A stretch of 64,000 bases of DNA from Pedobacter aquae (GCF_008195825.1 NZ_CP043329.1:62001-126000); one strand, 5' to 3'; counted from the stretch's first letter, positions 44,040 to 54,945 are shown. Made by a program: numbers and translations. The notes: generated by a model not told the origin, from the sequence alone.

Positions 44040-44916
44040 AAATACTTTTAGTTAAAAGTTTAAGCTTCATTATCAGACCTAGCTCTGCTCTTAATATAAT
44101 TGATATACGCTTTAGTAATGAAACTTTTTTCATTTCTATCGACAAAGAAAAGTAATTAGCTCTACAGATTTGTTTTTTATTGTAGTCAACAACTGTTTTT
44201 TGTTCTTCTTTTGATAAAAACTTTCTGTAGATATAATTTAGGCCAATTAATTCCATAGCTAGTATATGCTTAATTGTTTTTGTTTTTGTTTGCTCATGTT
44301 GTCTAAAAAGCGACAAACATCTATCAATATGTATTATTTTATACTTATTTATAATTAACTGTAACCAAAACTCATAGTCCATGCAAAAAGTAAGTGAATC
44401 ACAAAAGCTTAATTGATTTTTTTTCATAGTCCAAAACATACTTGGCTGTGGAGCTAAACCTGTATTTAATAAAGCATCTTTTAATGTCATGGGAAATCTA
44501 GGTTTGTCTAGTTGTCCATTCTCATCATTAAAGTCTTTGGCCCAATAACAATGACCTATTAAAAGTAAATCATCATTATCATTATTAGCTAAGTAAGCTT
44601 CTGCAATTAGTTTTAGAGTATTTGGATAATAACAATCATCACTATTTAAATAGGCAAATATGTCGCCCGTTGCTTTTCTTAATCCTTTATTAATTGCGTG
44701 AGTTTGTCCATTATCTTTTTCGCTTATCCAATAGGCTAATTTATTCTCATACTTTTTAATGATTTCAACAGTTTCGTCTGTACTTCCTCCATCAATAATG
44801 ATATATTCTAAATTAGGGTATCCTTGATTTAATACAGAGAGAATAGTTTCTTCTATAAACTTTCCTTGATTGAAACTGGGCGTGATAATTGAGATTTTAG
44901 GATATAATCTACACAT
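44026..44916 (-). CDS. family 2 glycosyltransferase
   Basis: A GT-A enzyme of 296 residues: ISIITPSFNQGKFIEETILS, YIIIDGGSTDETVEIIKKYE and GDIFAYLNSDDCYYPNTLK. The form with GGSTD and NSDD is common among Bacteroidetes family 2 enzymes. It overlaps genes on both sides (14 and 8 bases). Confidence 0.93.
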   Translation of the reverse strand: MCRLYPKISIITPSFNQGKFIEETILSVLNQGYPNLEYIIIDGGSTDETVEIIKKYENKLAYWISEKDNGQTHAINKGLRKATGDIFAYLNSDDCYYPNTLKLIAEAYLANNDNDDLLLIGHCYWAKDFNDENGQLDKPRFPMTLKDALLNTGLAPQPSMFWTMKKNQLSFCDSLTFCMDYEFWLQLIINKYKIIHIDRCLSLFRQHEQTKTKTIKHILAMELIGLNYIYRKFLSKEEQKTVVDYNKKQICRANYFSLSIEMKKVSLLKRISIILRAELGLIMKLKLLTKSIYAKN

Positions 44917-45724
44917 CAGATAAATTTATATGGTCTTTCCAAAATTCTGGCTCATATTTTAACCAACCATGACATCCAAAAGGAAGTATATTGTTGTTAA
45001 TGCGGTAATTTATCTTGGCTTTTTTTTCAGTAGCAAATTGTGAAGCAATATCTTCTGTTGGTATACGAAACCATTTAAAATTCCTTTTTACAATATTTCC
45101 CCAGAAATAATCTTCGTGTTTATGGCAATTGTTAAACATATAATAGGTGTTATTTCTGATGGTAAAGTTTAATAAAATTTTTATCAGATTTTTAACATTT
45201 AGTTTTTTGTCGTACCCTCTCATGAATTCTGAGGGTTTTTCTAAATAAGAAAAGCTACTTAGTACTTTTAAATGGCTATTAACCTTTCTTAATGAAAAGC
45301 CGCCATTTCCAACTCCTATAAATGGCGAATTATCCTCAGCTTGCCCATATCCTTCATACCATGGAGCTCCAATATAATCATATCCTAAATTACACCAGTA
45401 TTCTAATTCATCCCTAAAAACCCAAGCGTCAAGTTCATAAAATAAAATGTACTCATAATCACAATATCTATTATATAAAAAGGGAGCAATTTTTAACCTA
45501 TTAAACATAGCATAAGTAGCCTGCCATTTTGGATCAATGAAATCAACCTCTATATCAGGAATTAAGGCTCTATATTCTTGGATATTTAATCCTTTAGGAC
45601 AAATAATTCTTATCGGATATTTTCCTAGTATTTTGTAACATTGTTTAAGAGAAGCACCTTCGTTAGGACTTAGAAATGGTTTATGAGCCACAATTAAAAT
45701 AACTACGTTTGCTCTATTAATCAT
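44909..45724 (-). CDS. DUF5672 family protein, probable glycosyltransferase-related
   Basis: It has 271 residues without signal peptide or membrane segment. Recognisable stretches are VVILIVAHKPFLSPNEGASL, YILFYELDAWVFRDELEYW (a DxD-like acidic site) and NSPFIGVGNGGFSLRKV. This pattern recurs in polysaccharide clusters, and the biochemical role is unproven. It sits between two glycosyltransferase genes with 8-base overlaps on each side. Confidence 0.78.
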   Translation of the reverse strand: MINRANVVILIVAHKPFLSPNEGASLKQCYKILGKYPIRIICPKGLNIQEYRALIPDIEVDFIDPKWQATYAMFNRLKIAPFLYNRYCDYEYILFYELDAWVFRDELEYWCNLGYDYIGAPWYEGYGQAEDNSPFIGVGNGGFSLRKVNSHLKVLSSFSYLEKPSEFMRGYDKKLNVKNLIKILLNFTIRNNTYYMFNNCHKHEDYFWGNIVKRNFKWFRIPTEDIASQFATEKKAKINYRINNNILPFGCHGWLKYEPEFWKDHINLSDV

Positions 45725-46844
45725 TACAAATAGCTATAATTTTATTGTTTAAATTTTCAATAGCATTTAAATTAGGTAGTGACATCACTTTTTCAAAAGC
45801 TCTTTCTCCCATTATTTTCCACTCGTTTCTTCGTGTAAAAGCTTCTTCTAGAGCATAATCTATACCCTCACAGTCTAAAGTTAAAGCTATAAAACCTTCA
45901 ATACCATGTGTAATTAATTCTGAAATTCCTCCAACATTTGTTACAATAGCTGCCCTTTTATAGAACATAGCTTCAATAAGCGATAAAGACTGCCCTTCCA
46001 TTCTTGAAGGCATCATCAAAATATGATTTGCTTGCCAAATATTTGCAATTTCATTTTCATGCCCTTTAAAACAGACGTTATCAAGATTATTTAATTTTGA
46101 TAATCTTTTTAAAAGTTGTACGTGTGGACCATCACCATAAATGTTGAAAATTACATTTCTGTTTTTCCATTTATCTTTTGCTAAAATCTCAAATAACAAA
46201 TCATAACCTTTATGATAAGTTTCTAAACGTCCCACTAATGCTATCTTATAAAGGTCATTTAATAATGTTGGATATGGTATTTCTTGTGTTGATTTTTTAG
46301 CGAATGGATTGGGAATAACTATCGAATTATTTTGAATTACCCCTAGCATTTTTTGATGTAATTTGAGATTATGTTCAGAAACAAAGTAATTGACTTCTGA
46401 TGTAGAGTACGCTTCTACCAAATTCATTATTTTTTCATCTGATAAGAAAAGCCATAAAACATCAGTCACAAGTTGAGTAATAGTGATATATCTAATGTTT
46501 AATTTTTTACACAAACACATTAAGTTTAGGCCATCTACATTATTACCTTGTGAAATTATAACCAAATTAGGAGAGAAATTTTTCAAAAATCTTTCTAATT
46601 TATCGATTCTTGTAGACTGTTTGTTTTTTAGTTTCCATACTATTCTGTTAAACATCGAAGGACGTTTAAAACGGAGGTTGAGATTAAATCTATCAAAATC
46701 TTTTAGCTCACATTTAGCCTCATAATAAGTTGCAATTTTAATATCATACCCTCTTTTGCTAATTTCAATAGCAGATTTGGACCATAAGGTTTCACTACCT
46801 CCTAATATTTGATTTGTAGAAATATAAAGAAGTTTTTCTTTCAA
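45717..46844 (-). CDS. family 4 glycosyltransferase
   Basis: A GT-B enzyme of 375 residues: LLYISTNQILGGSETLWSKS at the N-terminus, YKIALVGRLETYHKGYDLLF at the start of the donor domain, and HILMMPSRMEGQSLSLIEAM as the donor-binding motif, then AAIVTNVGGISELI. Next upstream is a 113-base gap, the longest clear gap inside this part of the operon. Confidence 0.92.
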   Translation of the reverse strand: MKEKLLYISTNQILGGSETLWSKSAIEISKRGYDIKIATYYEAKCELKDFDRFNLNLRFKRPSMFNRIVWKLKNKQSTRIDKLERFLKNFSPNLVIISQGNNVDGLNLMCLCKKLNIRYITITQLVTDVLWLFLSDEKIMNLVEAYSTSEVNYFVSEHNLKLHQKMLGVIQNNSIVIPNPFAKKSTQEIPYPTLLNDLYKIALVGRLETYHKGYDLLFEILAKDKWKNRNVIFNIYGDGPHVQLLKRLSKLNNLDNVCFKGHENEIANIWQANHILMMPSRMEGQSLSLIEAMFYKRAAIVTNVGGISELITHGIEGFIALTLDCEGIDYALEEAFTRRNEWKIMGERAFEKVMSLPNLNAIENLNNKIIAICND

Positions 46845-46957
46845 AGTTTTTTTTTAAAGGTTTTAACCTAGGATTGGTTTTAGATAAAAATAAAAACTAA
46901 TTGGAGTTAGTAAATATAAAATATGTAAATCAACAAGGAAACAATTTTTAATAAATA

Positions 46958-47890
46958 TTATTTTGTTTTTAGATAGTTTTTTAATATAAAATAAGGTCCA
47001 TAATAGGTGAAATTTAAAGATTTTACAACAAAATTTAAATTCTTAAAAATATGTAATCTTGGGTAATGCCTTATATAATTATCAAAATAGTAAGAAAGTA
47101 ACTTTTTATTCTCTTTTCCTAATATTTCTGTAGTAACCCATTTATAAATTCTTAAAACTTCAATATTTCTAGTATATTGAAATTTTGATCGAGTAGTATT
47201 GTTATGAGTTCTAAAATAATTTTTTATTTCTGAATTAAAAATAACCTTATTTGTCTTTTTGAGATACATCAACCAAAAAAGCCAATCACCACAAAATTTG
47301 AAGTTTTGAATAGCACTTAAGCAATCTTTTATAGCTTCTATTTTTTTAAAGATTACACCACTTGCATTTGGTATTGTATTTTTATAAATCAGAAATGATT
47401 TAATCTCATCAAGATTATTATTAATATAATTAGACTTCCATTTACTACTATTCAAATCTTTATACCAAAAATCCAGGCTGTCTATATAATTATTTTTTTC
47501 ATCAACTCTAATTGTTTTAGAAATAAAAATATCAGCTTTTTTATCTAAAATCGATTTAAGCCCAATTTTTAAGAAGTTACTTTCACAATAATCATCACTT
47601 TCAGCAATCCAAATGTATTCCCCTTTAGCTAAACTGATGCCTTTCTCCCACTGTTTAAAAGGACTACCACTATTTTGTTCATTATAAATGATATGACTTA
47701 TTTTCTCATGACCTCTATATGTTTCAATGGCTGCTTTACTTTTATCTGTTGAACAATCGTCTAATATAATTAGCTCGAAATCTTGAAATGTTTGGTTCAA
47801 TACAGAATCTAAACGTTGTTTGAGATACTGAGCGTGGTTGTAATTAGGAACAATTACAGATATTAATGGATGAGCATTAGTGTTTAGCAT
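46958..47890 (-). CDS. family 2 glycosyltransferase
   Basis: A GT-A enzyme of 310 residues: LISVIVPNYNHAQYLKQRLD, FELIILDDCSTDKSKAAIET and GEYIWIAESDDYCESNFLK. A conserved FCGDWLFWLMYLKK region follows. It overlaps the frameshifted family 4 gene by 14 bases. Confidence 0.93.
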   Translation of the reverse strand: MLNTNAHPLISVIVPNYNHAQYLKQRLDSVLNQTFQDFELIILDDCSTDKSKAAIETYRGHEKISHIIYNEQNSGSPFKQWEKGISLAKGEYIWIAESDDYCESNFLKIGLKSILDKKADIFISKTIRVDEKNNYIDSLDFWYKDLNSSKWKSNYINNNLDEIKSFLIYKNTIPNASGVIFKKIEAIKDCLSAIQNFKFCGDWLFWLMYLKKTNKVIFNSEIKNYFRTHNNTTRSKFQYTRNIEVLRIYKWVTTEILGKENKKLLSYYFDNYIRHYPRLHIFKNLNFVVKSLNFTYYGPYFILKNYLKTK

Positions 47891-49018
47891 CTATATATAA
47901 TTGATTTACAACAGACTCGAATTGCTGAAATGAGTATTCAAAGTTATAAAGTTCAGAACATCTTTTCCAACCTGCTTCTCCTAATCGAGATCTTAACTTG
48001 TTGTCATGTAATAGGTTATGTAAAGCTTGATAAATACTTTCTATAGAGCCATCATGAAGAATGCCTGTTTCTTGAGCAATAATTATTTCAGTACTTGCTC
48101 CGGTGCTTCTGGCAATAACTGGAATTGCGTATGATGAAGCTTCAATCAGTACTCTGCCAAAGGCTTCTCTGGCTGAATTAGCTATTAAAATATCAGTTTT
48201 TAGATAATAAAGTTCTGTGTTTTCTTGAAAACCTGTTATAGATACAAGACTTTGTAGTTGATTATCATATATGAAAGTTTTTAAAGTACTTGTATCTCCT
48301 GCACCAACAAATACTAATTTTATATTCGGATAGTTTTTACTTAATAAATGAAAAGCTTTTAATATTTCAAGCTGACCTTTACCAGTAGCTATATTACCAA
48401 CCATACTAATAGTGGTTGTCTGACTTTGAGGTTGATTTTTTTTAATGTGCTGTTTTGAATAAATGTCTCTCTTTTAAAAACCCCATTATATAAAAGATAA
48501 CTTTTTATTTGATACTTTTCCTGATAATACTGTTGTATGGCTCGAGAGTTACTAAGATATAGTGTTGCTCTTTTTTTTAATAGATTAAACATTAAACCTT
48601 TAAAATTTTTAAAAACAGCATGGTCTTCTTTACCAAATTCTCTAAGATGGAGAATGATTGGTTTTTTATAGAAAAAGGAAAGTATCAATAGCCAATAATT
48701 TACACTGGTATTTATATATATAATATCTGGATTATATTCCTTGATGTAGGAAACTAATATGGGTAAATGTCTAAATGCACTATATAGTTTTTTAAATTGC
48801 GTTTTTAATTTGTCTTCCTTACCATATTGAATAAATAAAGGGTAAAACACCTTTTTGAAAGGTATATGTTTATTCTTTAAATAATTCTCAGCTAATCCTC
48901 CTGTAGGTAAAATCACCTTCGCTTCATGTCCTTTATTTGAAAATTCTTCTGCTAAATCTAGCATAGAACGTGTTGCGCCATGAAGATGGCTATCATGAGA
49001 AAGGAAAAGTATTTTCAA
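47877..49018 (-). CDS. family 4 glycosyltransferase (apparent frameshift)
   Basis: The N-terminal piece (209 residues, MKILFLSHDSHLHGATRSML) and the C-terminal piece (175 residues from 48404, MVGNIATGKGQLEILKAFH) are two halves of one GT-B enzyme. Adding one base to the 8-base T run at 48436-48443 joins them through KKNQPQSQTTTISMVGNI. The result is about 380 residues, normal for the family. Donor-site motifs are in the second half (ILIANSAREAFGRVLIEASS, PVIARSTGASTEII). The break is of the same single A/T type as others in the window. Confidence 0.88.
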
Positions 49019-49074
49019 TCTTTAAAATAACTTAAAAATATTATTTTTTACTATTTGCAATATCTAGAAAAAAT

Positions 49075-50202
49075 TTAATTCTTTGTTTTACTTAAATTAA
49101 GCTCGTGAGCATCTAAAATAACTTTTTCTAAGAGGCCTAAATGCTTTTCTAAGCTAAAGTATTCTTTAATATTTACCCTAGCATAATCCCCATAAACTTT
49201 ACATAGTTCAGGACTTTTAATTAACTTTAACATGTTTAAAGCCATCATATTTACATCTAACTCCTCACATAGCAATCCTGTTTTTTCGTGAATTACTACA
49301 TCAGGAATTCCTGCATGTTTCGTGGAAACAACGGGAAGTCCAGCTGCTTGAGCTTCTAATATGCCTACAGGAGTTCCTTCAGAATCTCCATTCTCAGCAA
49401 CAATAGAATGCTGTACAAATGCTAAGGAGTTAGAAAGTAAGGCTCTGATTTCCTCAGGCGTTTGTACACCTTTAAACATAATATTTTGCTCAATCCCCCA
49501 GATTTTAGCTAAATTTTTACAAGTATTTAGAAGAGGTCCATCGCCTATCATAAGTAAAATCGCGTCTGGATATTGTTTTATTACTGATTTAAAAGCTTTT
49601 ATTGTTGCATAAGGTGCTTTTTTGTCCACAAATCTTCCTACAGAAATGAATTGCTTACTATTATAATTAGGGATGATATTAAAAAAGGTAGGATTTGGAC
49701 CATATGTATTCAAAAGAACTTTATGCCTAGGACAGCCCATATTTAATAAAGTTTCTTCCATCGCTTTAGAAACTACTACTATAGTATGGGCATATGAGAA
49801 GATTTCTTTATACTTTATTTCGTATTTTCTTAAAATTGATTTTTCACTAGCATCAGCACCATGAAAATGAACAATTAAGGGTTTTTTAAGACACATAATT
49901 GTATTAAGACTTTCGGCAGCTGTAACCCCAAATTCTGCTAATACGACATCAATATTGTTTTTTTTTAGAGAATGCCTTAAAGCGAGTTCCGTTGGACTTA
50001 GCCTTTTGTTTATTTTATATTTTAATCTATAATAAAGCTTTAATAGATGATTTTTTTGAAGATGTCCATCATTTTCTAATTTAGTTGGTATTAAGCCCCC
50101 GAAGTAATATTTAATATTAAAAGGTATTAGTTTATGAGCTTGTATAAATGTCTCAGAATAGGCATTTTCATTTGGTGATAATATAGCAAGATTTTTCATC
50201 AT
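49075..50202 (-). CDS. family 4 glycosyltransferase
   Basis: A GT-B enzyme of 375 residues: LAILSPNENAYSETFIQAHK at the start, IVHFHGADASEKSILRKYE, then FISVGRFVDKKAPYATIKAF and FVQHSIVAENGDSEGTPVGI, which holds the donor-binding Glu residues. This arrangement resembles enzymes that build colanic-acid-like polymers. It overlaps the upstream methyltransferase gene by 4 bases. Confidence 0.92.
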   Translation of the reverse strand: MMKNLAILSPNENAYSETFIQAHKLIPFNIKYYFGGLIPTKLENDGHLQKNHLLKLYYRLKYKINKRLSPTELALRHSLKKNNIDVVLAEFGVTAAESLNTIMCLKKPLIVHFHGADASEKSILRKYEIKYKEIFSYAHTIVVVSKAMEETLLNMGCPRHKVLLNTYGPNPTFFNIIPNYNSKQFISVGRFVDKKAPYATIKAFKSVIKQYPDAILLMIGDGPLLNTCKNLAKIWGIEQNIMFKGVQTPEEIRALLSNSLAFVQHSIVAENGDSEGTPVGILEAQAAGLPVVSTKHAGIPDVVIHEKTGLLCEELDVNMMALNMLKLIKSPELCKVYGDYARVNIKEYFSLEKHLGLLEKVILDAHELNLSKTKN

Positions 50203-50906
50203 GGTTTAAATGCTACGCCTGTTAATCCTGTAATCATCAGCCCATCTGTAATTGTCTTAGGATGTATTTCCTTTTTTAAAAGGAACTTATAGAAAGGGAA
50301 AATTAAAAACTTCAGAAAAGTTCTCCATTTTTCGCTTATAGGAGCCCGACATACCCATAATCCAAGCATTTGTGCCATGCTTGCATGCCAGCCACCTTGA
50401 GCTTCAAGTTTTATATTGGTAAAACCGGCTTCAGTTAATAACCTACTTAATGCAAAGGGGGTATATCTATATTCATCGTTAGGCGTTTCATGCAAATTCC
50501 ATAAAAAAGGTACAGTAAATAGAAATTTACCACCAGGTTTTAAAACTCTAATTATTTCTTTTAAAATTATGGATGGATTAGGGCAGTGTTCTAAAACTTC
50601 TGTTGCCAATGCATTTTCATAAGAATTATTTTCAAACGGCATTTTTATCCCGTCCCAGGTAAAATCAGGTTTTACATGAGCATCATAAATAATTGCAGAG
50701 TTTATATCTAACCCAGTATAACTTGTCATGGTAGAGTTATCCATTAGGAATTTTTTATAGGGCATTTTACCGCACCCTACATCTAATAAAGTACCTGTAA
50801 GTTGAGATGAATTTCTTTTAAGGAAATTAAAAATACAAGTTCTAATTAGATATCTATCTAAGTTATGCCTTGTTAATTTAGGACTTATAAAATTTTCATC
50901 TATCAT
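50199..50906 (-). CDS. class I SAM-dependent methyltransferase
   Basis: It has 235 residues with a Rossmann-fold methyltransferase core. Motif I is LLDVGCGKMPYKKFL (about residues 41-55), with the family's acidic motif II near YTGLDINS and motif IV region LATEVLEHCPNP. It probably methylates a sugar of the polysaccharide or a lipid-linked intermediate; the substrate is not evident. It is coupled to genes on both sides (4- and 1-base overlaps). Confidence 0.88.
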   Translation of the reverse strand: MIDENFISPKLTRHNLDRYLIRTCIFNFLKRNSSQLTGTLLDVGCGKMPYKKFLMDNSTMTSYTGLDINSAIIYDAHVKPDFTWDGIKMPFENNSYENALATEVLEHCPNPSIILKEIIRVLKPGGKFLFTVPFLWNLHETPNDEYRYTPFALSRLLTEAGFTNIKLEAQGGWHASMAQMLGLWVCRAPISEKWRTFLKFLIFPFYKFLLKKEIHPKTITDGLMITGLTGVAFKP

Positions 50907-51835
50907 TAATCTCTCTTTTTTAATACTGCTACTATGTTTCTACCTTTAATTAATTGAGGGATTACCTTTGTTTTAATACTTTTAATATTAAATATATCAG
51001 CTATTTTGATTATAAATTTATAAATTAAATATTTTGATCTGAATTTCAGCTGTGTTTCATTAGCCCAAAATGTAAGTATTTTATTAATTTCATCTATCGT
51101 TGGATTCTCTATTTGAATTCTAATCACTTCAAGATTAAAATGACTAGCTACGTTAATAATAGTTTTTTTATCCCAAAGACCAATGTGATGAGGCGGTAAA
51201 TTTAATGTGTGAAATTTATCAGAATAGTATAAGTAAGGATTTGAGTTAGGAACACCAAATATGATATATCCATTTTTATCTAAAAGGTTTAATGAATTTA
51301 TAAAGAATGAATTAACATCATATATATGTTCTAAGACTTGAAAAGAACAAACGAGATTGTATTTTAATCCTCTATTTTTATGTTCTTCTATGATCTCATC
51401 GTAAACATTTAGGCCTCTAATTTTACAAAAATCTGCAGCATTTTTATTTAACTCTATTCCAGAACATTGGATTTTAGTATTGTTTTTTAAATAATAAATA
51501 AAGTCTCCAGTTGCACAACCTATTTCCAATAATTCACTAATTTCTAAATTCTTAATTATATCTAAACTTGTTTGGTGTTCCCATTTTGGAAATCTATAAT
51601 AAGTAGATCTATTTTTATGTAAATCAATATATAACTTTTCTTTTCCTTCCAAGGTTTCCGGATAAAAAAAACGATATTTCGTCTTAATACATCTTCTAAG
51701 TTGAAATTTTCCTTTCTGGAAGTATTCACTTACGTCTATTCCATAATCTTTTAAATATAAGTCTATTATCTTAGTTGAATCAAATTCTTCAACTAGTTCT
51801 GTGTTGGAAATATTATCTATGGGACTTTTTATCAT
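50906..51835 (-). CDS. class I SAM-dependent methyltransferase
   Basis: It has 309 residues. SAM motif I is LLEIGCATGDFIYYLK, followed by CSGIELNKNAADFCKIRGL and LVCSFQVLEHIYDVNSFF. This form is frequent in capsule and O-antigen clusters, where it may cap or modify the terminal sugar. It lies directly after the Wzt-like ATPase gene with one shared base, so it could act on the exported chain. Confidence 0.88.
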   Translation of the reverse strand: MIKSPIDNISNTELVEEFDSTKIIDLYLKDYGIDVSEYFQKGKFQLRRCIKTKYRFFYPETLEGKEKLYIDLHKNRSTYYRFPKWEHQTSLDIIKNLEISELLEIGCATGDFIYYLKNNTKIQCSGIELNKNAADFCKIRGLNVYDEIIEEHKNRGLKYNLVCSFQVLEHIYDVNSFFINSLNLLDKNGYIIFGVPNSNPYLYYSDKFHTLNLPPHHIGLWDKKTIINVASHFNLEVIRIQIENPTIDEINKILTFWANETQLKFRSKYLIYKFIIKIADIFNIKSIKTKVIPQLIKGRNIVAVLKKRD

Positions 51836-53097
51836 TAATTTTCAATTTTAATTTGCCAATCATTCTGTTGTATGAACTTAGCGCTTCCTTCTTGCCAATA
51901 ATAATCTCTAAGTTCACTGTCTTGGAAAACTTGAAATTGACAAACATTAGTAATCGTTTCTAGCTTTTGTTTAGTAGCTGACTCAGCGAAATGTAATGTT
52001 AGACTATAAAGACCTGGATAAAGTTTTAATTCTTTAATAACATTAGTAAGAATTGTTTTCCCTGGTTGAGTACCAAATTTTGCATCTTGAAAAGTAATTA
52101 GGTTATGGATAAGAGGAAGGTCGTTCATATCCATAATTTGATATGATATCGCAGGTCTTTGTAATGGCTCTACAATATTTATACTAATATTTATTTCAAG
52201 ATTATTATTTATATTCTGATTATTATTTAGATGTGTGGTTTTAAGAAAGACTCTATCAATACAAGTTTTATCCTTTCTTTCATTTAGATATTCTAAATTA
52301 TCATTTTGGCCATCATTTTGATATTGGCTTATAACTTTAGGCGTTTTATCTATACTTTTTAAGATGCCATTCTTTAAATATATACAGTTTGAAGTTAGTG
52401 TGTTAACTGCTGCCATATTATGGCTTACGAATAAAACCGTTCTCCCTTCTCCCTTATTCACATCATTCATCTTCCCCAAACATTTTTTCTGAAACTCTGC
52501 ATCTCCAACAGCTAATACCTCGTCTACAATTAAAATTTCAGACTCTAAATGCGCAGCCACTGCAAAAGCGAGCCTCACATACATACCAGAAGAATAACGC
52601 TTTACTGGGGTATCTATATAGCGCTCAACACCAGCAAAGTCTACAATTTCATCAAACTGACTTTGTATTTCATACTTGCGCATACCTAAGATGGCGCCAT
52701 TAAGGAAAATATTTTCCCTGCCAGAAAGTTCAGGATGAAAACCCGTACCTACCTCCAATAAGGAAGCAATACGGCCTTTTACTTTTACAGAGCCAGTGGT
52801 GGGTCCTGTTACCCGGCTTAAGATCTTTAAGAGGGTACTTTTACCTGCACCATTACGACCGATGATACCAACGGCATCTCCCTGCTCAATCTCAAAATTG
52901 ATATCCTTTAAGCTCCAAACATAATCGCTATTGCCTTTGGTACTGCGGTCATTGGTTTCCCCAATTTTAAGGTAAGGATTCTCTTTACCTCTTACGGTAT
53001 GCCACCATTTATTAAGATCATGAGCAATAGAACCTGTACCAATTTTACCTAAGCGGTATTGTTTAGATAGGTTCTCTACTTTTATGGCTACTCCCAT
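51835..53097 (-). CDS. ABC transporter ATP-binding protein, Wzt-like polysaccharide exporter
   Basis: It powers export of a polysaccharide with the permease at 54943. It has 420 residues. The ATPase domain (about 1-240) has Walker A GRNGAGKST (residues 80-88), signature YSSGM (168-172) and Walker B ILIVDE (188-193). A C-terminal domain of about 170 residues (RPAISYQIMDMNDLPLIHNL and beyond) resembles the Wzt substrate-binding domain that recognises the chain end. It is the most upstream gene of the compact minus-strand run. The permease gene is separated from it by an unrelated ATPase gene and repeats. Confidence 0.93.
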   Translation of the reverse strand: MGVAIKVENLSKQYRLGKIGTGSIAHDLNKWWHTVRGKENPYLKIGETNDRSTKGNSDYVWSLKDINFEIEQGDAVGIIGRNGAGKSTLLKILSRVTGPTTGSVKVKGRIASLLEVGTGFHPELSGRENIFLNGAILGMRKYEIQSQFDEIVDFAGVERYIDTPVKRYSSGMYVRLAFAVAAHLESEILIVDEVLAVGDAEFQKKCLGKMNDVNKGEGRTVLFVSHNMAAVNTLTSNCIYLKNGILKSIDKTPKVISQYQNDGQNDNLEYLNERKDKTCIDRVFLKTTHLNNNQNINNNLEINISINIVEPLQRPAISYQIMDMNDLPLIHNLITFQDAKFGTQPGKTILTNVIKELKLYPGLYSLTLHFAESATKQKLETITNVCQFQVFQDSELRDYYWQEGSAKFIQQNDWQIKIEN

Positions 53098-53182
53098 TTT
53101 AAAAAAAATTAAGCTGAATTTAAGAAAATTGTTCGGGCTAAATATGATATGATGAATCTACCTCTTAAGAGCAATCAGTATA

Positions 53183-54387
53183 TTAAGAAAGTAGAAATGT
53201 TCTTAAACTTACAGCCTTTATACCTTCTATACTATTGCCAGTGTAAGCGTCTAAAGTAACCACTTCTTTAGGGTAGTTATCTTGGATAAGTTTCAAATTT
53301 CCAAACTCTCTATCAAACGTTTTTTGTTCGTTTAAAGATAATGCTACTTGTACATATTTTTTTCGCCATTTCTCTCACAAAAAAAATCAATTTCTTGAGT
53401 TCCTATGATACCTATTTTTACATGATATCCGGAAGATATAAGATGATTGTAAACAACATTTTCAATGATTTTTCCTTTATCTTCTAAGCGATATCCCCAA
53501 ATGCCATTTCTAATTCCTAGATTTTCAAAGTAAAATTTTTCTCCTATTTCAAATATTCGCTTTCCTAGAAGATCAAATCTGGAAACTTTATGAATTAAGA
53601 ACGCATTTACTAGATGCTGAATATAAATTTGAACCTGGTTAGGGGGGATATTGGTTTTTTGGGATTTTAAAAAGTCACTTATTTTTTTTGCAGAAAATAG
53701 GCTACCCGTATGGGCAGCTAAGAAAATAACAAGCTGCTCTAAAAAAACAGTATTTCGTATAGCATATCGGTTGATAATGTCTCTATATACTATGGTATTG
53801 TAAATATTTTTTAAATATTCAAAAATCACCATGTCTGTTAAAGGCAAATTTTTAAGATAGGGTAAACCACCATATTTGATATATAAGTCTAAAGAATTAT
53901 CTGTATCTGTTAAATGATGAAATTGCAAAAATTCTTCATAAGATAAACTATAAACGGTAAACTCTATATATCTACCACTTAATTTACCTGCAATATCGCC
54001 TGACAATAAATTGGCATTGCTTCCTGTACAATATAGGTCTAAATCTTGATGTAATAAAAGTGAGCGTAGTGCGTCTTGGAAATCTATAATATCCTGTATT
54101 TCATCTATGAAAACAAAAGTCTTTTTGCTAGCATGTTTCTTCGCTAATACATATTGATGTAAATCTTCTGCTGTTTTAATAAACGAAAAAGATAAATCTT
54201 CTTTATTGATGTATAAGATATTAGCATCTTCATGTTCTTTTTGAAGGAAATCAATAATTTGGAAAATTAAATAACTTTTACCAACCCTACGCTGTCCAGT
54301 AAATACTTTAATGATTGATTTTCCAATAAACGGTATTACCCGATTTAAATAATCAGTTCTTATTTCCAAATCAGCAGGAATCTTCAT
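53183..54387 (-). CDS. AAA_14/DUF4143 ATPase (apparent frameshift)
   Basis: A P-loop ATPase with a C-terminal DUF4143 nuclease-like domain, a family of unknown role often found on mobile or accessory DNA. Walker A is GQRRVGKS (residues 31-38) and Walker B is FVFIDEIQD (91-99). The main ORF ends at 53344 with GEKNMYK. Adding one T to the 7-base run at 53357-53363 restores KKYVQVALSLNEQKTFDREF and about 57 further residues to 53183, giving about 401 in all, the normal family length. It lies inside the polysaccharide exporter locus, between the two ABC subunits, and is not expected to belong to that pathway. Confidence 0.85.
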
Positions 54388-54942
54388 TGTAGTTATAGCT
54401 ATAATTTGAGGTAAAAATACAGTAAGTTTTAGATATAACTAAAACTTTAATGTGTATTTTATAAGAACTTTCTCTTAAAATAAAAAATCAATCTTCAAAA
54501 ATATAATCACTCACTAATGAACTAGTGACTAATAAACTAATTACTAAATAAAAACTCACTCCATTAAAAATAACCATAGGGCTTCGACTCCCTGTCTGCC
54601 GAAGGCAGACGCTCAGCCTGACAATTCTTAATAATGACATCTTAGCACTCACTATCGACCATCAACCATTACCCACCGACCATTTTCTATCGACCATTTT
54701 CCATCAATCATTGCTCACCGACCATTGCCCATTGTCCATCAACCATTGCCCATTGACTCCCTACTCATGAACTAACCCCTAACCACCTAACAAACTAACC
54801 CCTAACCACCTAACAAACTAACCCCTAACCACCTAACAAACTAACCCCTAACCACCTAACAAACCAACCCCTAACCACCTAACAAACTAACCACCTAACA
54901 AACTAACCAACTAACAAACTAACCAACTAACAAACTAACCAC
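54388..54942. repeat. gene-free region filled with several repeat types
   Basis: It contains 7-base ACTAATA/ACTAATT steps (54521-54547), a dispersed GGCTTCGACTCC element (54579-54630), ACCATCGACC-type heptamers (54655-54770) and then the G-free octamer array (54771-54942). I see no coding potential. Confidence 0.8.
54579..54630. repeat. dispersed CTTCGACTCC-CTCAGCCTGAC element with inserted hairpin
   Basis: The element seen intact at 55901-55932 (GGCTTCGACTCCGCTCAGCC then TGACAATTCTTA) is here split by GTCTGCC-GAA-GGCAGAC, a perfect 7-bp hairpin with a 3-base loop. Confidence 0.8.
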
Positions 54943-54945
54943 CTA
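54771..54945. repeat. G-free tandem array ending in the permease stop codon
   Basis: Repeats of AACCCCT, AACCACCT, AACAAACT and AACCAACT without G on the plus strand. The final CTA (54943-54945) is the TAG stop codon of the Wzm-like permease on the minus strand. Confidence 0.85.
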